Assembly (NCBI GenBank): GCA_045617925.1
Contig: JAZLJR010000045.1
Location: 1-35,457 of the forward strand
Source: CALELF01 sp045617925
Lineage (GTDB): Bacteria; Synergistota; Synergistia; Synergistales; Synergistaceae
Length of the DNA: 35,457 nt
Direction of reading: 5' to 3'
Under the pieces are notes generated by a model that saw only the letters and a list, made by a program, of their open reading frames with translations, was not told where the DNA came from and made no database searches. Positions 7,521 to 16,108 of this stretch are shown in pieces (the first letter of the stretch is position 1; the number at the start of each line of letters is the position of its first letter). The position numbers and the translations under genes were made by a program.

Positions 7521-9404
7521 TTATGCCAGTGTTTCTTCAGATGCATCGTTTGCATTAGCATTATTTTCAAGGGGTGAAGCCACTTTCTCAACAGGATAAC
7601 CAAGTAATTCGTTTAACTCATCACCCTCTAAAATCTCTTTTTCTAACAATAAATCTTTTATCTTGTCAAGTTGAGCTCTGTGTTCCACCAAAATCTGCTT
7701 CGCTTGCTGCATTGAACCATCTATAATCCCCTTAATTTCTTTATCAACAAGCTTTGCCGTCTCTCCGCTGTAATTTGTATCCTCTATTATATCATGACCT
7801 AGAAAAACTTCTTGGCGTTGCTTGCCAAGTGTTACCAATCCCAGTCCGTCACTCATACCCCACTGTGTAACCATATTTCTTGCCAACTTTGTTGCTCTTT
7901 CCAAATCATTTGCCGCGCCTGTTGTAACAGAATCAATGGTAAGCATCTCTGCAACCCTGCCACCAAATAACACAGTAATTTCATCAAGCAATTTCTGTTT
8001 GGATTTCAAAAATCTGTCTTCTTTAGGTAACTGCCAAGTAAGCCCTAAAGCAGCATGTCCACGTGGAACAATAGAAATTTTATGCACAGGATCAGCTGTT
8101 TTTAGATTTGCTGCAACAAGTGCATGACCAGCCTCATGGTATGCAATTATTGTTCTCTCTTCCTCACTTATCAACCTAGTGTGACGCTCTGGACCAGCTA
8201 TAACTCTATCAATCGCTTCCTCAAATTCTGGCATATTGAGACAATCTTTATGGTGTCTGGCAGACAAAAGTGCCGCCTCATTAACCAGGTTCGCAAGATC
8301 TGCACCAACAAAACCTGGAGTGCGCTTCGCTAATACATCTAGCTTAACATCAGAAGCAAGTTTTTTGTTTCTAGTATGAACCTTGAGGATAGCTTCTCTG
8401 CCATTGACATCTGGCTCGTCCACCACAACCTGACGGTCAAAACGACCGGGGCGAAGCAATGCGGGATCCAAAATATCTGGTCTATTAGTTGCTGCGATGA
8501 TAATAATTTCTTCATCGCTTGCAAACCCATCCATTTCAACCAAAAGCTGATTTAGTGTTTGTTCTCTTTCATCGTGTCCACCACCTAACCCTGCACCACG
8601 ATGACGTCCAACTGCATCAATTTCATCAACAAAAATTATACAAGGACTAGTTTGTCTTGCGTGTTCAAAAAGATCTCTAACCCTAGAAGCACCAACACCT
8701 ACAAACATTTCAACGAAACCAGAACCAGAAACGCTATAAAAAGGCACTCCAGCTTGTCCGGCAATAGCGCGAGCTAAAAGCGTTTTACCAGTTCCAGGAG
8801 CTCCAAGCAAAAGCACACCACGGGGAATTCTTGCCCCTAGTTTAGTGTATTTTTTCGGCTCTTTAAGGAAGTCAACAATCTCAACAAGCTCTTCTTTTGC
8901 CTCTTCGCAACCAGCTACATCATCAAATGTTACAGGCTCACGATTATCCTCAAATGATTTTGATTTATTCTTGCCAAAATCAAATGCCCTGCCCTGAACC
9001 TTCATTGTGAACAAAATTAAAAAACCTATAAAAAGCAACGAGGGAAAAATCGTAACTAACATCGACACAAACCAGTGCTTTTTCTCTGGTGGTTCAACCG
9101 TTACATCAACACCTGCTTTTGCTATCACACTCGGCAATATACCTGCATCCAATATATAAGTCGTAAACTTTGTTCCATCTTTGCGACTTGCCTCTATGCT
9201 CTCACGGTTTATAACAACCTTAGCTAACTTGCCGTTATTCATCTCTGTTATAAAATTGCTGTATGACAAAACAGGAACATCGCTATTCTTAATTGAACTG
9301 GGATCTAGGAAGATATTAACGATGCTGATAACTAGCACCATCAATATAATAAACAAACCAATATTTTTGTTATTTTTTATGTTTTTCTGACGTTTTTTCT
9401 TCAC
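7521..9404 (-). CDS. ftsH: ATP-dependent zinc metalloprotease FtsH
   Basis: Membrane-anchored AAA+ protease that degrades damaged or short-lived membrane and cytosolic proteins. The 627 residues show a transmembrane helix near 15-34, a short periplasmic region and a second helix near 115-135. The AAA domain has Walker A GAPGTGKT, Walker B CIIFVDEID and the second region of homology NRPDILDPALLRPGRFDRQ. The zinc site is HEAGH at 423-427, followed by the TTGAANDLERAT segment with the third ligand region. I chose the GTG at 9404 because AGGAGG lies seven bases upstream; an earlier in-frame start at 9440 would overlap hpt. The hpt-ftsH order is common in Gram-positive-type genomes. Confidence 0.96.
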   Translation of the reverse strand: MKKKRQKNIKNNKNIGLFIILMVLVISIVNIFLDPSSIKNSDVPVLSYSNFITEMNNGKLAKVVINRESIEASRKDGTKFTTYILDAGILPSVIAKAGVDVTVEPPEKKHWFVSMLVTIFPSLLFIGFLILFTMKVQGRAFDFGKNKSKSFEDNREPVTFDDVAGCEEAKEELVEIVDFLKEPKKYTKLGARIPRGVLLLGAPGTGKTLLARAIAGQAGVPFYSVSGSGFVEMFVGVGASRVRDLFEHARQTSPCIIFVDEIDAVGRHRGAGLGGGHDEREQTLNQLLVEMDGFASDEEIIIIAATNRPDILDPALLRPGRFDRQVVVDEPDVNGREAILKVHTRNKKLASDVKLDVLAKRTPGFVGADLANLVNEAALLSARHHKDCLNMPEFEEAIDRVIAGPERHTRLISEEERTIIAYHEAGHALVAANLKTADPVHKISIVPRGHAALGLTWQLPKEDRFLKSKQKLLDEITVLFGGRVAEMLTIDSVTTGAANDLERATKLARNMVTQWGMSDGLGLVTLGKQRQEVFLGHDIIEDTNYSGETAKLVDKEIKGIIDGSMQQAKQILVEHRAQLDKIKDLLLEKEILEGDELNELLGYPVEKVASPLENNANANDASEETLA

Positions 9405-9415
9405 GTAATAACCTC

Positions 9416-9952
9416 CTAATCCTCCGCTACTGCTACACAAAGGTCTTTTAATTGTCTATACTTAGAGGCCACATCTATTCCGTATCCTATAATAAATTCA
9501 TCAGGCACATTGTAGCCGATATATTTAACATAAATATCCTTCTGCCTACGTTCCTTCTTATCAAACATAACACAGAATTCAAGCGATTTTGGCTGACGGG
9601 ATAAAAGTAACTCTTTGATATATGACAAAGAAAGTCCACTGTCAATAATATCTTCAACTACTATAACATTCATATCTCTAATATCTTTTGAAAGATCCTT
9701 TTGTATCCTAACTGTACCAGTGGTCACAATGGAAGAACCGTAAGAAGATATGGAGAGAAAATCGAATCTTACATCGACATCGGGACCTATTGCTCTAGCA
9801 AGATCTGTAAAAAAAGTAACGGCTCCTGTCAAGACACAAACTAAAATAATTGTCCGTCCGTGGTAATCTCGACGTATTTGTGCACCTAGTTCTTCAACTC
9901 TTGCCCTTAACTGTTCTTCCGTGTATAAAACACGACCAACCTTGTATCCCAT
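9416..9952 (-). CDS. hpt: Hypoxanthine phosphoribosyltransferase
   Basis: Purine salvage enzyme converting hypoxanthine or guanine and PRPP to IMP or GMP. The 178-residue length fits. Signatures are VCVLTGAVTFFTDLAR, the flexible-loop SISSYGSS, the PRPP loop VIVVEDIIDSGLSL, and PDEFIIGYGIDVASKYRQL near the C-terminus. A strong AGGAGGGG SD precedes the ATG at 9952. It lies 11 bases upstream of the ftsH start. In many Firmicutes tilS precedes hpt; here tilS is 13 kb away beside nth. Confidence 0.95.
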   Translation of the reverse strand: MGYKVGRVLYTEEQLRARVEELGAQIRRDYHGRTIILVCVLTGAVTFFTDLARAIGPDVDVRFDFLSISSYGSSIVTTGTVRIQKDLSKDIRDMNVIVVEDIIDSGLSLSYIKELLLSRQPKSLEFCVMFDKKERRQKDIYVKYIGYNVPDEFIIGYGIDVASKYRQLKDLCVAVAED

Positions 9953-10180
9953 TTTCCCCTCCTATTGTAAGCAAATAGTATTAGTAAACAACGAGGTTGT
10001 ATTGTAGCACAAATTTACACCAAACGCTACTTTTTATTCCAAGAAGCTGGCAAAAAATATTATTTCTAAACTTCCTCAAAAAAATATCAATGTGGTATAA
10101 TATGTTATCTTGTCTTTTCCACACACATTTGCAACATATAAAAAATTCACACATTTCCAAATCTGAAATGAGGTAGTAAA
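9953..10180. promoter_or_regulatory. Divergent promoter region between hpt and the PBP gene
   Basis: On the minus strand, TGC-TACAAT (TACAAT at 10001-10006) is an extended -10 about 48 bases before hpt. On the plus strand, TGG-TATAAT (TATAAT at 10096-10101) is an extended -10 about 80 bases before the PBP gene. Neither has a good -35 box. I see no RNA gene or riboswitch in this 228-base gap, the longest in the window. Confidence 0.5.
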
Positions 10181-12502
10181 ATGTTAAACAGACGAGAAAT
10201 TCCATCACAAAGAAGAGCTTTTCTAGAACAAGAAAAGAAAAAATCGTCTTTTCTTTCTTCAATTTTAACCATTGTTTTGGTAATTGGTGCTGTCTCTGCC
10301 ATATTTAGTCTATTCCTTTTGCACGGTGCTGAAGGACATATCCCCACAATGGCTGAAATAGCGTCATCAAAACCAACCCTAGCATCTCAAATTTTCGATA
10401 GAAATGGTGAACTCGTAACACAGCTTTTCAAGGAAAATAGAAATTGGGTAAACCTAGAGGATATTTCTCATTGGATGACGAAAGCTGTTATTGCAGCAGA
10501 AGATGGTGAATTTTACCAACATAAGGGGGTTAGGCCTCTTGCCGTTGTGCGGGCACTTGTTGTTGACCTAGCACGAAGCAAAAGAAAGCAGGGCGGTTCA
10601 ACAATCACTCAACAGGTGGCAAAAAATATGTTCCTCAGCCACGAAAAATCAATTACAAGAAAAGTAAAAGAACTAATAATTGCTGCCAGACTGGAAAAAA
10701 CATACACCAAAAATCAAATTTTGGAAATGTATCTCAATACAATTTATCTTGGTCACGGCGCATACGGAATCGACGTTGCAGCAAGACAATATTTTGGCAA
10801 GGCTCCTGCTGATTTAGATATTCTTGAAGCAGCAACAATAGCTGGGCTAATAGCGGCTCCAGAACGCTACTCCCCTTATAAACACCCTAAAGAATGTCTT
10901 ATGCGTAGCAGATATGTCCTTTCTCGCATGAAAGAAATGAACTATATAACAAAGGCTGATTACAACAAATATGTTGGCAGGATTCCACAACTTACACCAA
11001 GAAGAAAAGAAAATTCACTGCACATGCACACTGCAGCATATTTTGTTTCACATATACTCTTTAAGCACCTTTTGCCAAACTTCGGAGGCGACATGGTTTA
11101 CAAAGGTGGATTAAAGATATACACCACAATGGATAAACGTCTGCAAAAAAAGGCTGAAGAAATTATGCTACGCCAGAAATATCAAGGTGCTCTCATAGCC
11201 ATTGAGCCTGCCACTGGCGAGATTATTGCTATGGTTGGCGGACGAGATTTTAACGAAACAAAATTTAACCGTGTCACACAAGCACTACGTGAGCCTGGCT
11301 CTGCTTTTAAGCCATTTGTCTATGCTGCTGCAATTGATAAAGGCTATAGAGCTATTGACCATTTACTAGACGCACCCATAACTTTTGGTAATGGTTGGTC
11401 ACCTAACAACTATGAAAAAAACAAGTTTATGGGTGAAATTACAATGACAACAGCGGTTGCCAAATCATTAAATACTACTGCAGTGCGAATGGCACAGATT
11501 ACCGGTGTTGGTAACATAATAGACCTTTGCCGACAGCTTGGTATCACTTCTGAATATTTGCCAAGAGATTTGTCTTTAGCTCTTGGTAGTGCTTCTGTTA
11601 CACCATTAGAAATGGCAGTGGCATACTCTGTTTTTGCAACAAATGGCGTCCGTGCAGAGCCTTACGCAATAAGAGAAATAAAAAACAACAAGGATCAAAC
11701 TATAGAAAAGAACGGACAAAATTTAAGCAATGTAATTTCAGCATCAACTGCCATACAAATTCGTTCCATCTTAAAGCAAGTAATAAACCGTGGCACTGGC
11801 TCCCGTGCAAGCATTGCTGGACATGAAACTTTTGGCAAAACTGGCACAACAAACAAAAGCTCGGATGCTTGGTTTATTGGCGGTATCCCCGGACTTGTTG
11901 TCTGTGTATATTTGGGAAATGATAATCATAAAAGTCTAGGAGCAGGAAGAACTGGAGCAAATGTAGCATTGCCTGTCTGGAAAGAATTTGTGCAATATGC
12001 TGTTTCTATCAACAAATACCGTAGCAATTTCCCTATGGATAGTTCCGCTTCCGTAGCGCAGGTCAAGGTGTGCCAAACAACTGGATTTTTAGCTGCACCA
12101 GGATGTAAAGCAGAAAACATTTTTTTACCAACCAATGCAATACCAACTAGTCATTGCCCGTTACATGGCGGCAGTAAAGCGGAAGCAACGGCAGACAGAA
12201 ATGCTCCACGTCTTTTGCTATCTTCAAAAGACAAACACCATGTGCCACGTGACTCATCTTTATACGAAACAAACCATGTTGAAGATGTAAAAACATTATC
12301 TGATGATGCCCCAACTGAACAGAAAAGCGAACAAACTCCTTCTGCTCTTGATTATTACGATGTTGAGCAGTCTAAAAAAGAATCACATAAAGAATTGCCT
12401 ACCAACAAAATAAAACCAATCAAAATTCCAAAATCTAATGACACAGAAAAAGCTGTTGAGAAAAAATATGACGAGATGCTTAAGCACTACGGAATTCAAT
12501 AA
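10181..12502 (+). CDS. Class A penicillin-binding protein (PBP1A type)
   Basis: Bifunctional peptidoglycan glycosyltransferase and transpeptidase anchored in the inner membrane. The 773 residues start with a short basic cytoplasmic segment and one transmembrane helix near 25-47. The GT51 domain shows AAEDGEFYQHKGV with its catalytic glutamate, GGSTITQQVAKN, RKVKELI and the EMYLNTIYLGHGAYGI motif. The transpeptidase domain has SAFK (active serine), SLN and KTGTT in the normal order. The C-terminal 90 or so residues are charged and Lys/Glu-rich, probably disordered. An AGG-type SD lies upstream of ATG 10181. It is a single-gene unit that ends at a shared terminator. Confidence 0.95.
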   Translation: MLNRREIPSQRRAFLEQEKKKSSFLSSILTIVLVIGAVSAIFSLFLLHGAEGHIPTMAEIASSKPTLASQIFDRNGELVTQLFKENRNWVNLEDISHWMTKAVIAAEDGEFYQHKGVRPLAVVRALVVDLARSKRKQGGSTITQQVAKNMFLSHEKSITRKVKELIIAARLEKTYTKNQILEMYLNTIYLGHGAYGIDVAARQYFGKAPADLDILEAATIAGLIAAPERYSPYKHPKECLMRSRYVLSRMKEMNYITKADYNKYVGRIPQLTPRRKENSLHMHTAAYFVSHILFKHLLPNFGGDMVYKGGLKIYTTMDKRLQKKAEEIMLRQKYQGALIAIEPATGEIIAMVGGRDFNETKFNRVTQALREPGSAFKPFVYAAAIDKGYRAIDHLLDAPITFGNGWSPNNYEKNKFMGEITMTTAVAKSLNTTAVRMAQITGVGNIIDLCRQLGITSEYLPRDLSLALGSASVTPLEMAVAYSVFATNGVRAEPYAIREIKNNKDQTIEKNGQNLSNVISASTAIQIRSILKQVINRGTGSRASIAGHETFGKTGTTNKSSDAWFIGGIPGLVVCVYLGNDNHKSLGAGRTGANVALPVWKEFVQYAVSINKYRSNFPMDSSASVAQVKVCQTTGFLAAPGCKAENIFLPTNAIPTSHCPLHGGSKAEATADRNAPRLLLSSKDKHHVPRDSSLYETNHVEDVKTLSDDAPTEQKSEQTPSALDYYDVEQSKKESHKELPTNKIKPIKIPKSNDTEKAVEKKYDEMLKHYGIQ

Positions 12503-12545
12503 CATAAATAAAAATGGATGCCTTATGGCATCCATTTTTATTTAT
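12502..12545. terminator. Bidirectional terminator between PBP gene and hisC
   Basis: A perfect hairpin, AAAAATGGATGCC, loop TTAT, GGCATCCATTTTT, sits between the convergent genes. It has A-runs on one side and T-runs on the other. The hisC stop codon overlaps the right edge of the T-run. Confidence 0.92.
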
Positions 12546-13603
12546 GCATTTTGTATTGCATTTACTATCTTTTTCATTTCTTCTTCTGTCCCTATGGTAA
12601 CTCGAATTGTCTCTTGTCCACGGAAATTCCAAAAACGAACAGCAATACTATTCTCCTCAAAAATTTTTCGTAATTTCCCATTTTCCTCTTTGGTAGGCAG
12701 GATAAAGACAAAATTTGCACAGGACGAAAGAAAGCGTATTCCTTTTGATTTTAGAGCTTTCTCTAACATTTCACGTCCGGATTTTACTTGACATCTGACA
12801 GTATCAAATAGTTGCACCATAGAAAAAGACACACAGGCCGCCGCTTCTGCCACCTCTGAAACACAATATGTTTCTCGGACAAGAGAAATTATCTGTGCCA
12901 ATTCCTTGTGCATTGCAGAGTAACCAATACGCAGACCAGCCAATGCACAAATTTTTGAGCACGTACGACATATAATCAGATTGTCATATTTTCTCAGCAA
13001 CTTGTAGCTTTCAAAAAGTTCGACATCTGAAAATTCAATATATGCTTCGTCCAATATAAACAATATATTTTTTGAAAGCTTGTCCAAAAATTTTTCTATC
13101 TCACTGAGAGGGACGGAAAGGCCAGTTGGGTTATTTGGATTACAGTAAAAAATTGCCTTTGTGTTTGGTTTTATTTTAGAGTAAAAATCATCAAGATTTT
13201 GTGAAAAATCTTCTCTAAGTGGCACAGTTGTAACAGATGCACCAGAAATTTTGGCATTATATGCATATACACTAAATGTGCAATCACTAACAAGTATGTC
13301 ATCGCCGGCAGATAAAAACGCACGGCAAAACATTGTGAAAAATCCATCAAGTCCATTTGAAATGATAAATTTGTCGGCAGAAAGTCCAAAGCGATCAGCT
13401 AATAATTTGCGCAATCTTGTGTTTGTGCTGTCTGGATATCGTTTTGCATTTGCAGCAGCACGACAAATTTCCTCATAAACTTCCCTTGGAGCACCCCAAT
13501 TATTTTCATTTGCATTGACAATAATTTCTGCTTCCCTTTTTGCAGGAATATATGCCTCTAGCTCCCTAATCTCTTTTCGTGCTAGGCTTAAAAATTTATT
13601 CAT
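12542..13603 (-). CDS. hisC: Histidinol-phosphate aminotransferase-like PLP enzyme
   Basis: Class I/II aminotransferase of the HisC branch, 353 residues. It has NANENNWG near the N-terminus, YPDSTNTRLRKLLA, CNPNNPTGLSVP, FILDEAYIEF and the PLP-lysine segment RTCSKICALAGLRIGY with Lys217, followed by FVFILP and an RVTIGT C-terminal arginine motif. HisC acts in histidine synthesis, but relatives handle aromatic amino acids or threonine phosphate. No other his gene is nearby, so the substrate is uncertain. A GGAGG SD precedes ATG 13603. A candidate extended -10 (TGG-TAAAAT, 13631-13636) lies about 28 bases upstream. Confidence 0.85.
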   Translation of the reverse strand: MNKFLSLARKEIRELEAYIPAKREAEIIVNANENNWGAPREVYEEICRAAANAKRYPDSTNTRLRKLLADRFGLSADKFIISNGLDGFFTMFCRAFLSAGDDILVSDCTFSVYAYNAKISGASVTTVPLREDFSQNLDDFYSKIKPNTKAIFYCNPNNPTGLSVPLSEIEKFLDKLSKNILFILDEAYIEFSDVELFESYKLLRKYDNLIICRTCSKICALAGLRIGYSAMHKELAQIISLVRETYCVSEVAEAAACVSFSMVQLFDTVRCQVKSGREMLEKALKSKGIRFLSSCANFVFILPTKEENGKLRKIFEENSIAVRFWNFRGQETIRVTIGTEEEMKKIVNAIQNA

Positions 13604-13679
13604 GTTAATTTTTCCTCCGTTGGCAGTGATATTTTACCATAAATTTTCAGAAATTGTATTGCAATTACAACGGAATTTC

Positions 13680-13708
13680 TTGGTAAAAATTTACTTTTGG
13701 TGTATAAT
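13680..13708 (+). promoter_or_regulatory. cmk promoter
   Basis: TTGGTA at 13680-13685, a 17-base spacer and TATAAT at 13703-13708 form a near-consensus vegetative promoter 40 bases before cmk. It is the only clear promoter for the long plus-strand gene block up to 24905. Confidence 0.8.
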
Positions 13709-13747
13709 ACCGCTGTTTGTGTTATTTTTTGCTTATGGAGACTTATT

Positions 13748-14410
13748 ATGCAAAACGAAATAATTGTAACAATTGATGGGCCAGCTGGTGCTGGCAAAAG
13801 CACCGTCGCCCGAGCTGTAGCGGAAAAAATAGGGGTCCCCTATTTAGATACAGGTGCTATCTATCGCTCAGTTGCATATATATGCGATAAAGATGGCATC
13901 TCCCCAAATGACGATGTTGCCTTAGACAATGCTTTAAAAAAATTTAAAATTGTTATGACAACTGACAAGGTTTTTGCCAACGATATTGATGTAACAAAAG
14001 AAATTCGCACCCATGCAATGGATCAGCTTGTTTCCCCTTACGCAGCAAATGCTACTGTGCGTGCAAATTTGTTAGATTTACAGCGTAGCCAAGCGACAAA
14101 TGGTCTTGTGGCAGATGGTAGAGACATGGGGACATGCGTTTTTCCAGAAGCAACCTTAAAAATATTTCTCACTGCAACTGCAGAAACAAGAGCAAAAAGA
14201 CGTTTTTTAGAAAGACAGGCAAAGGGAGAGACACCAAATTTTGATGAAATTCTTCAAGACGTTATTCGCCGTGATAATTATGACATGACGCGGGAAGTTG
14301 CTCCTCTGAAGCCTGCACAGGGTGCGTGGATTATTGATTCTAGTGATATGACGCAAGATGAAGTTACTGAACAAATTGTTGCGGTGGCAAAAAAGTTAAT
14401 GAATAATTAG
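13748..14410 (+). CDS. cmk: Cytidylate kinase
   Basis: Phosphorylates CMP and dCMP. The 220 residues contain the P-loop GPAGAGKST near residues 10-18, the substrate motif YLDTGAIYRSVAY, the DGRDMGT loop and the RRDNYDMTREVAPL signature. I chose ATG 13748 because GGAGA lies seven bases upstream; a longer frame starting at 13697 would run through the promoter. It heads an operon-like block with yicC 12 bases downstream. Confidence 0.95.
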   Translation: MQNEIIVTIDGPAGAGKSTVARAVAEKIGVPYLDTGAIYRSVAYICDKDGISPNDDVALDNALKKFKIVMTTDKVFANDIDVTKEIRTHAMDQLVSPYAANATVRANLLDLQRSQATNGLVADGRDMGTCVFPEATLKIFLTATAETRAKRRFLERQAKGETPNFDEILQDVIRRDNYDMTREVAPLKPAQGAWIIDSSDMTQDEVTEQIVAVAKKLMNN

Positions 14411-14422
14411 AGGTAGTTTATT

Positions 14423-15307
14423 ATGTATACCAGTATGACTGGATTTTCTAAAACACTTGAACAAACTCCGTGGGGCGTTTTATCACTAGAGATTTCCTCT
14501 GTCAATCATAGATTTCAAGAAGTTAATATTCGTTTACCGCGAGAGCTTTCATCCTTTGAGCCATTTCTAATTGCCGAAATGCGCCGTCGTTTCGTCAGGG
14601 GCAAGGTATTGCTTCGTTTTGAATTGCTCTTAGATGATGAATACAAGATGGCAAGCATCAACAAGGCTCTCTTGTCACAATATGTGAAAAATTTTATTGA
14701 ACTAAACAAAGAGTTAGAAATAGAAAGAGAAATAGAAGTTGAACGTTTGCTCTCTCTGCCAGGTGTTATTGAAGCACAGGGAATGCAGGAGCTCGAGCAA
14801 GAGCAAATTCAAGCTACTCTGCTTGCTTTGCTTGATAAGGGCGTTGCTTCATGGAATCAAATGAAACAGCTGGAGGGGCAACACCTCAAGGAAAAAATAA
14901 TGGCTGACCTTGCCGAGCTCGAAGCTATAATCAAAAATGTTGCAGACAAATGGCAAGGCGCACGTGATACAAGTTTTGCCACAATGAAACAAAGAGTGGA
15001 ATCAACCCTTGAAAAAATGGGAACTAGCCTTGACCCAAACAGATATTTACAAGAAATTGTAATCTTAACTGACAAATGGGATGTTACAGAAGAATTTACA
15101 CGCCTAGAAAGTCATTTTAAGAAATTTGTAGCAATAGAACAAGAAAGCGACAGCATTGGCAGAAAACTTGATTTCATGGTTCAAGAAATAAATAGAGAAA
15201 TCAATACCATGGGCACTAAAATCCAGGATGCAGAAATCAGAGCTCTTACTGTTGATGCAAAGGCAGCGCTTGAAAAAATTCGTGAACAAATTCAGAATTT
15301 AGAGTAA
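14423..15307 (+). CDS. yicC: YicC family endoribonuclease
   Basis: The 294 residues start with the family hallmark MTGF followed by SLEISSVNHRFQEVNIRLP and RGKVLLRFEL. The C-terminal DUF1732 part includes DKWDVTEEFTRLESHFKKF, GRKLDFMVQEINREINTMG and AEIRALTVDAKAALEKIREQIQN. E. coli YicC has been described as a metal-dependent endoribonuclease acting in RNA turnover. The yicC-gmk-rpoZ-coaBC-priA order is common. In Firmicutes a small remA-type gene often sits between yicC and gmk; it is absent here, with only a five-base gap. Confidence 0.93.
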   Translation: MYTSMTGFSKTLEQTPWGVLSLEISSVNHRFQEVNIRLPRELSSFEPFLIAEMRRRFVRGKVLLRFELLLDDEYKMASINKALLSQYVKNFIELNKELEIEREIEVERLLSLPGVIEAQGMQELEQEQIQATLLALLDKGVASWNQMKQLEGQHLKEKIMADLAELEAIIKNVADKWQGARDTSFATMKQRVESTLEKMGTSLDPNRYLQEIVILTDKWDVTEEFTRLESHFKKFVAIEQESDSIGRKLDFMVQEINREINTMGTKIQDAEIRALTVDAKAALEKIREQIQNLE

Positions 15308-15312
15308 TCATT

Positions 15313-15882
15313 ATGAAAAAACAAGGCAATCTATTGGTAGTTTCTGGTCCAGCAGGCGTAGGAAAAGGAACAGTTTTACACTCCGTATTTGAAAAATTAG
15401 ACGGAATTTGCTACTCCATTTCATGTACGACAAGAAAACCAAGACAAAATTTAGATAAAGACGGAGTTACTTATTATTTTATCCCTAAAGAAGATTTTGA
15501 AGCTAGAATAGCTCAAGATAATTTTTTAGAATATGCTGAAGTTCACGGCAATTACTACGGCACACCACGCGATAAAGTCTTGCAAAATTTGGGTAACGGA
15601 CTTGATGTGGTCTTGGAAATAGATGTGCAGGGGGCACTTATGGTGAAACAAAAGATGCCTGAAGCAAAACTTATATTCATTGCTCCCCCTAGCGAAGAAG
15701 AGCTTGAAAAACGGCTTCGCGGAAGAGGAACAGAGGATGCCTCTGCCATCGAGCTTCGGTTAAAAAATGCTCATTGGGAAATGAGCCAAATTGACAAGTA
15801 TGATTACCAAGTTATCAATGACACTGTAACAAACGCAACAGAAAAATTTATTGAGATTGTAAAAAATATTAGGAGGTCTTAA
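15313..15882 (+). CDS. gmk: Guanylate kinase
   Basis: Converts GMP to GDP. It has 189 residues, with the P-loop SGPAGVGKGTVL near residues 11-22 and the substrate-binding CTTRKPRQNLDKDGVTYYFI segment. Further signatures are FLEYAEVHGNYYGTP, VVLEIDVQGA and FIAPPSEEELEKRLRGRGTE. It starts five bases after the yicC stop with no strong SD, so translation is probably coupled. The SD of rpoZ lies inside its last codons. Confidence 0.96.
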   Translation: MKKQGNLLVVSGPAGVGKGTVLHSVFEKLDGICYSISCTTRKPRQNLDKDGVTYYFIPKEDFEARIAQDNFLEYAEVHGNYYGTPRDKVLQNLGNGLDVVLEIDVQGALMVKQKMPEAKLIFIAPPSEEELEKRLRGRGTEDASAIELRLKNAHWEMSQIDKYDYQVINDTVTNATEKFIEIVKNIRRS

Positions 15883-15883
15883 G

Positions 15884-16108
15884 ATGTTATATATGGATTT
15901 GGAGCACATTTACAAGGAACAAGGAATTTCTGACAAGTATGTATTGTCAATGGTCGTCACAGAACGTGCTTTACAGCTTTCTCAACTCAAAAGCACAATG
16001 CAAGATGGAATTGCAAAAGAAAAATTGATTTCACGTGCAGTTGACGAAGCATCACACGGAAAATTGACATACAAAATCACGCCGAAAGCTAGTGTTGATG
16101 CTCACTAA
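15884..16108 (+). CDS. rpoZ: RNA polymerase omega subunit
   Basis: A 74-residue omega-like protein that helps assemble RNA polymerase. The core segment DKYVLSMVVTERALQLSQLK corresponds to the omega pattern of a helix with R-A-x-Q-L, and KLISRAVDEASHGKL matches the usual A..E...GK segment. Sequence similarity is modest, but position between gmk and coaBC strongly supports the call. AGGAGG lies seven bases upstream of ATG 15884, within the end of gmk. Its stop overlaps the start of coaBC. Confidence 0.87.
   Translation: MLYMDLEHIYKEQGISDKYVLSMVVTERALQLSQLKSTMQDGIAKEKLISRAVDEASHGKLTYKITPKASVDAH

Noticed and set aside
9405..9440. Twelve-codon N-terminal extension of ftsH overlapping hpt
   Set aside because: The GTG at 9404 has AGGAGG at ideal spacing, and the extension (Ser/Gly-rich) does not look like an FtsH N-terminus.
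10004..10030. GTAGC...GCTAC inverted repeat upstream of hpt as an operator
   Set aside because: Only five base pairs separated by 17 bases in AT-rich DNA; this is expected by chance.
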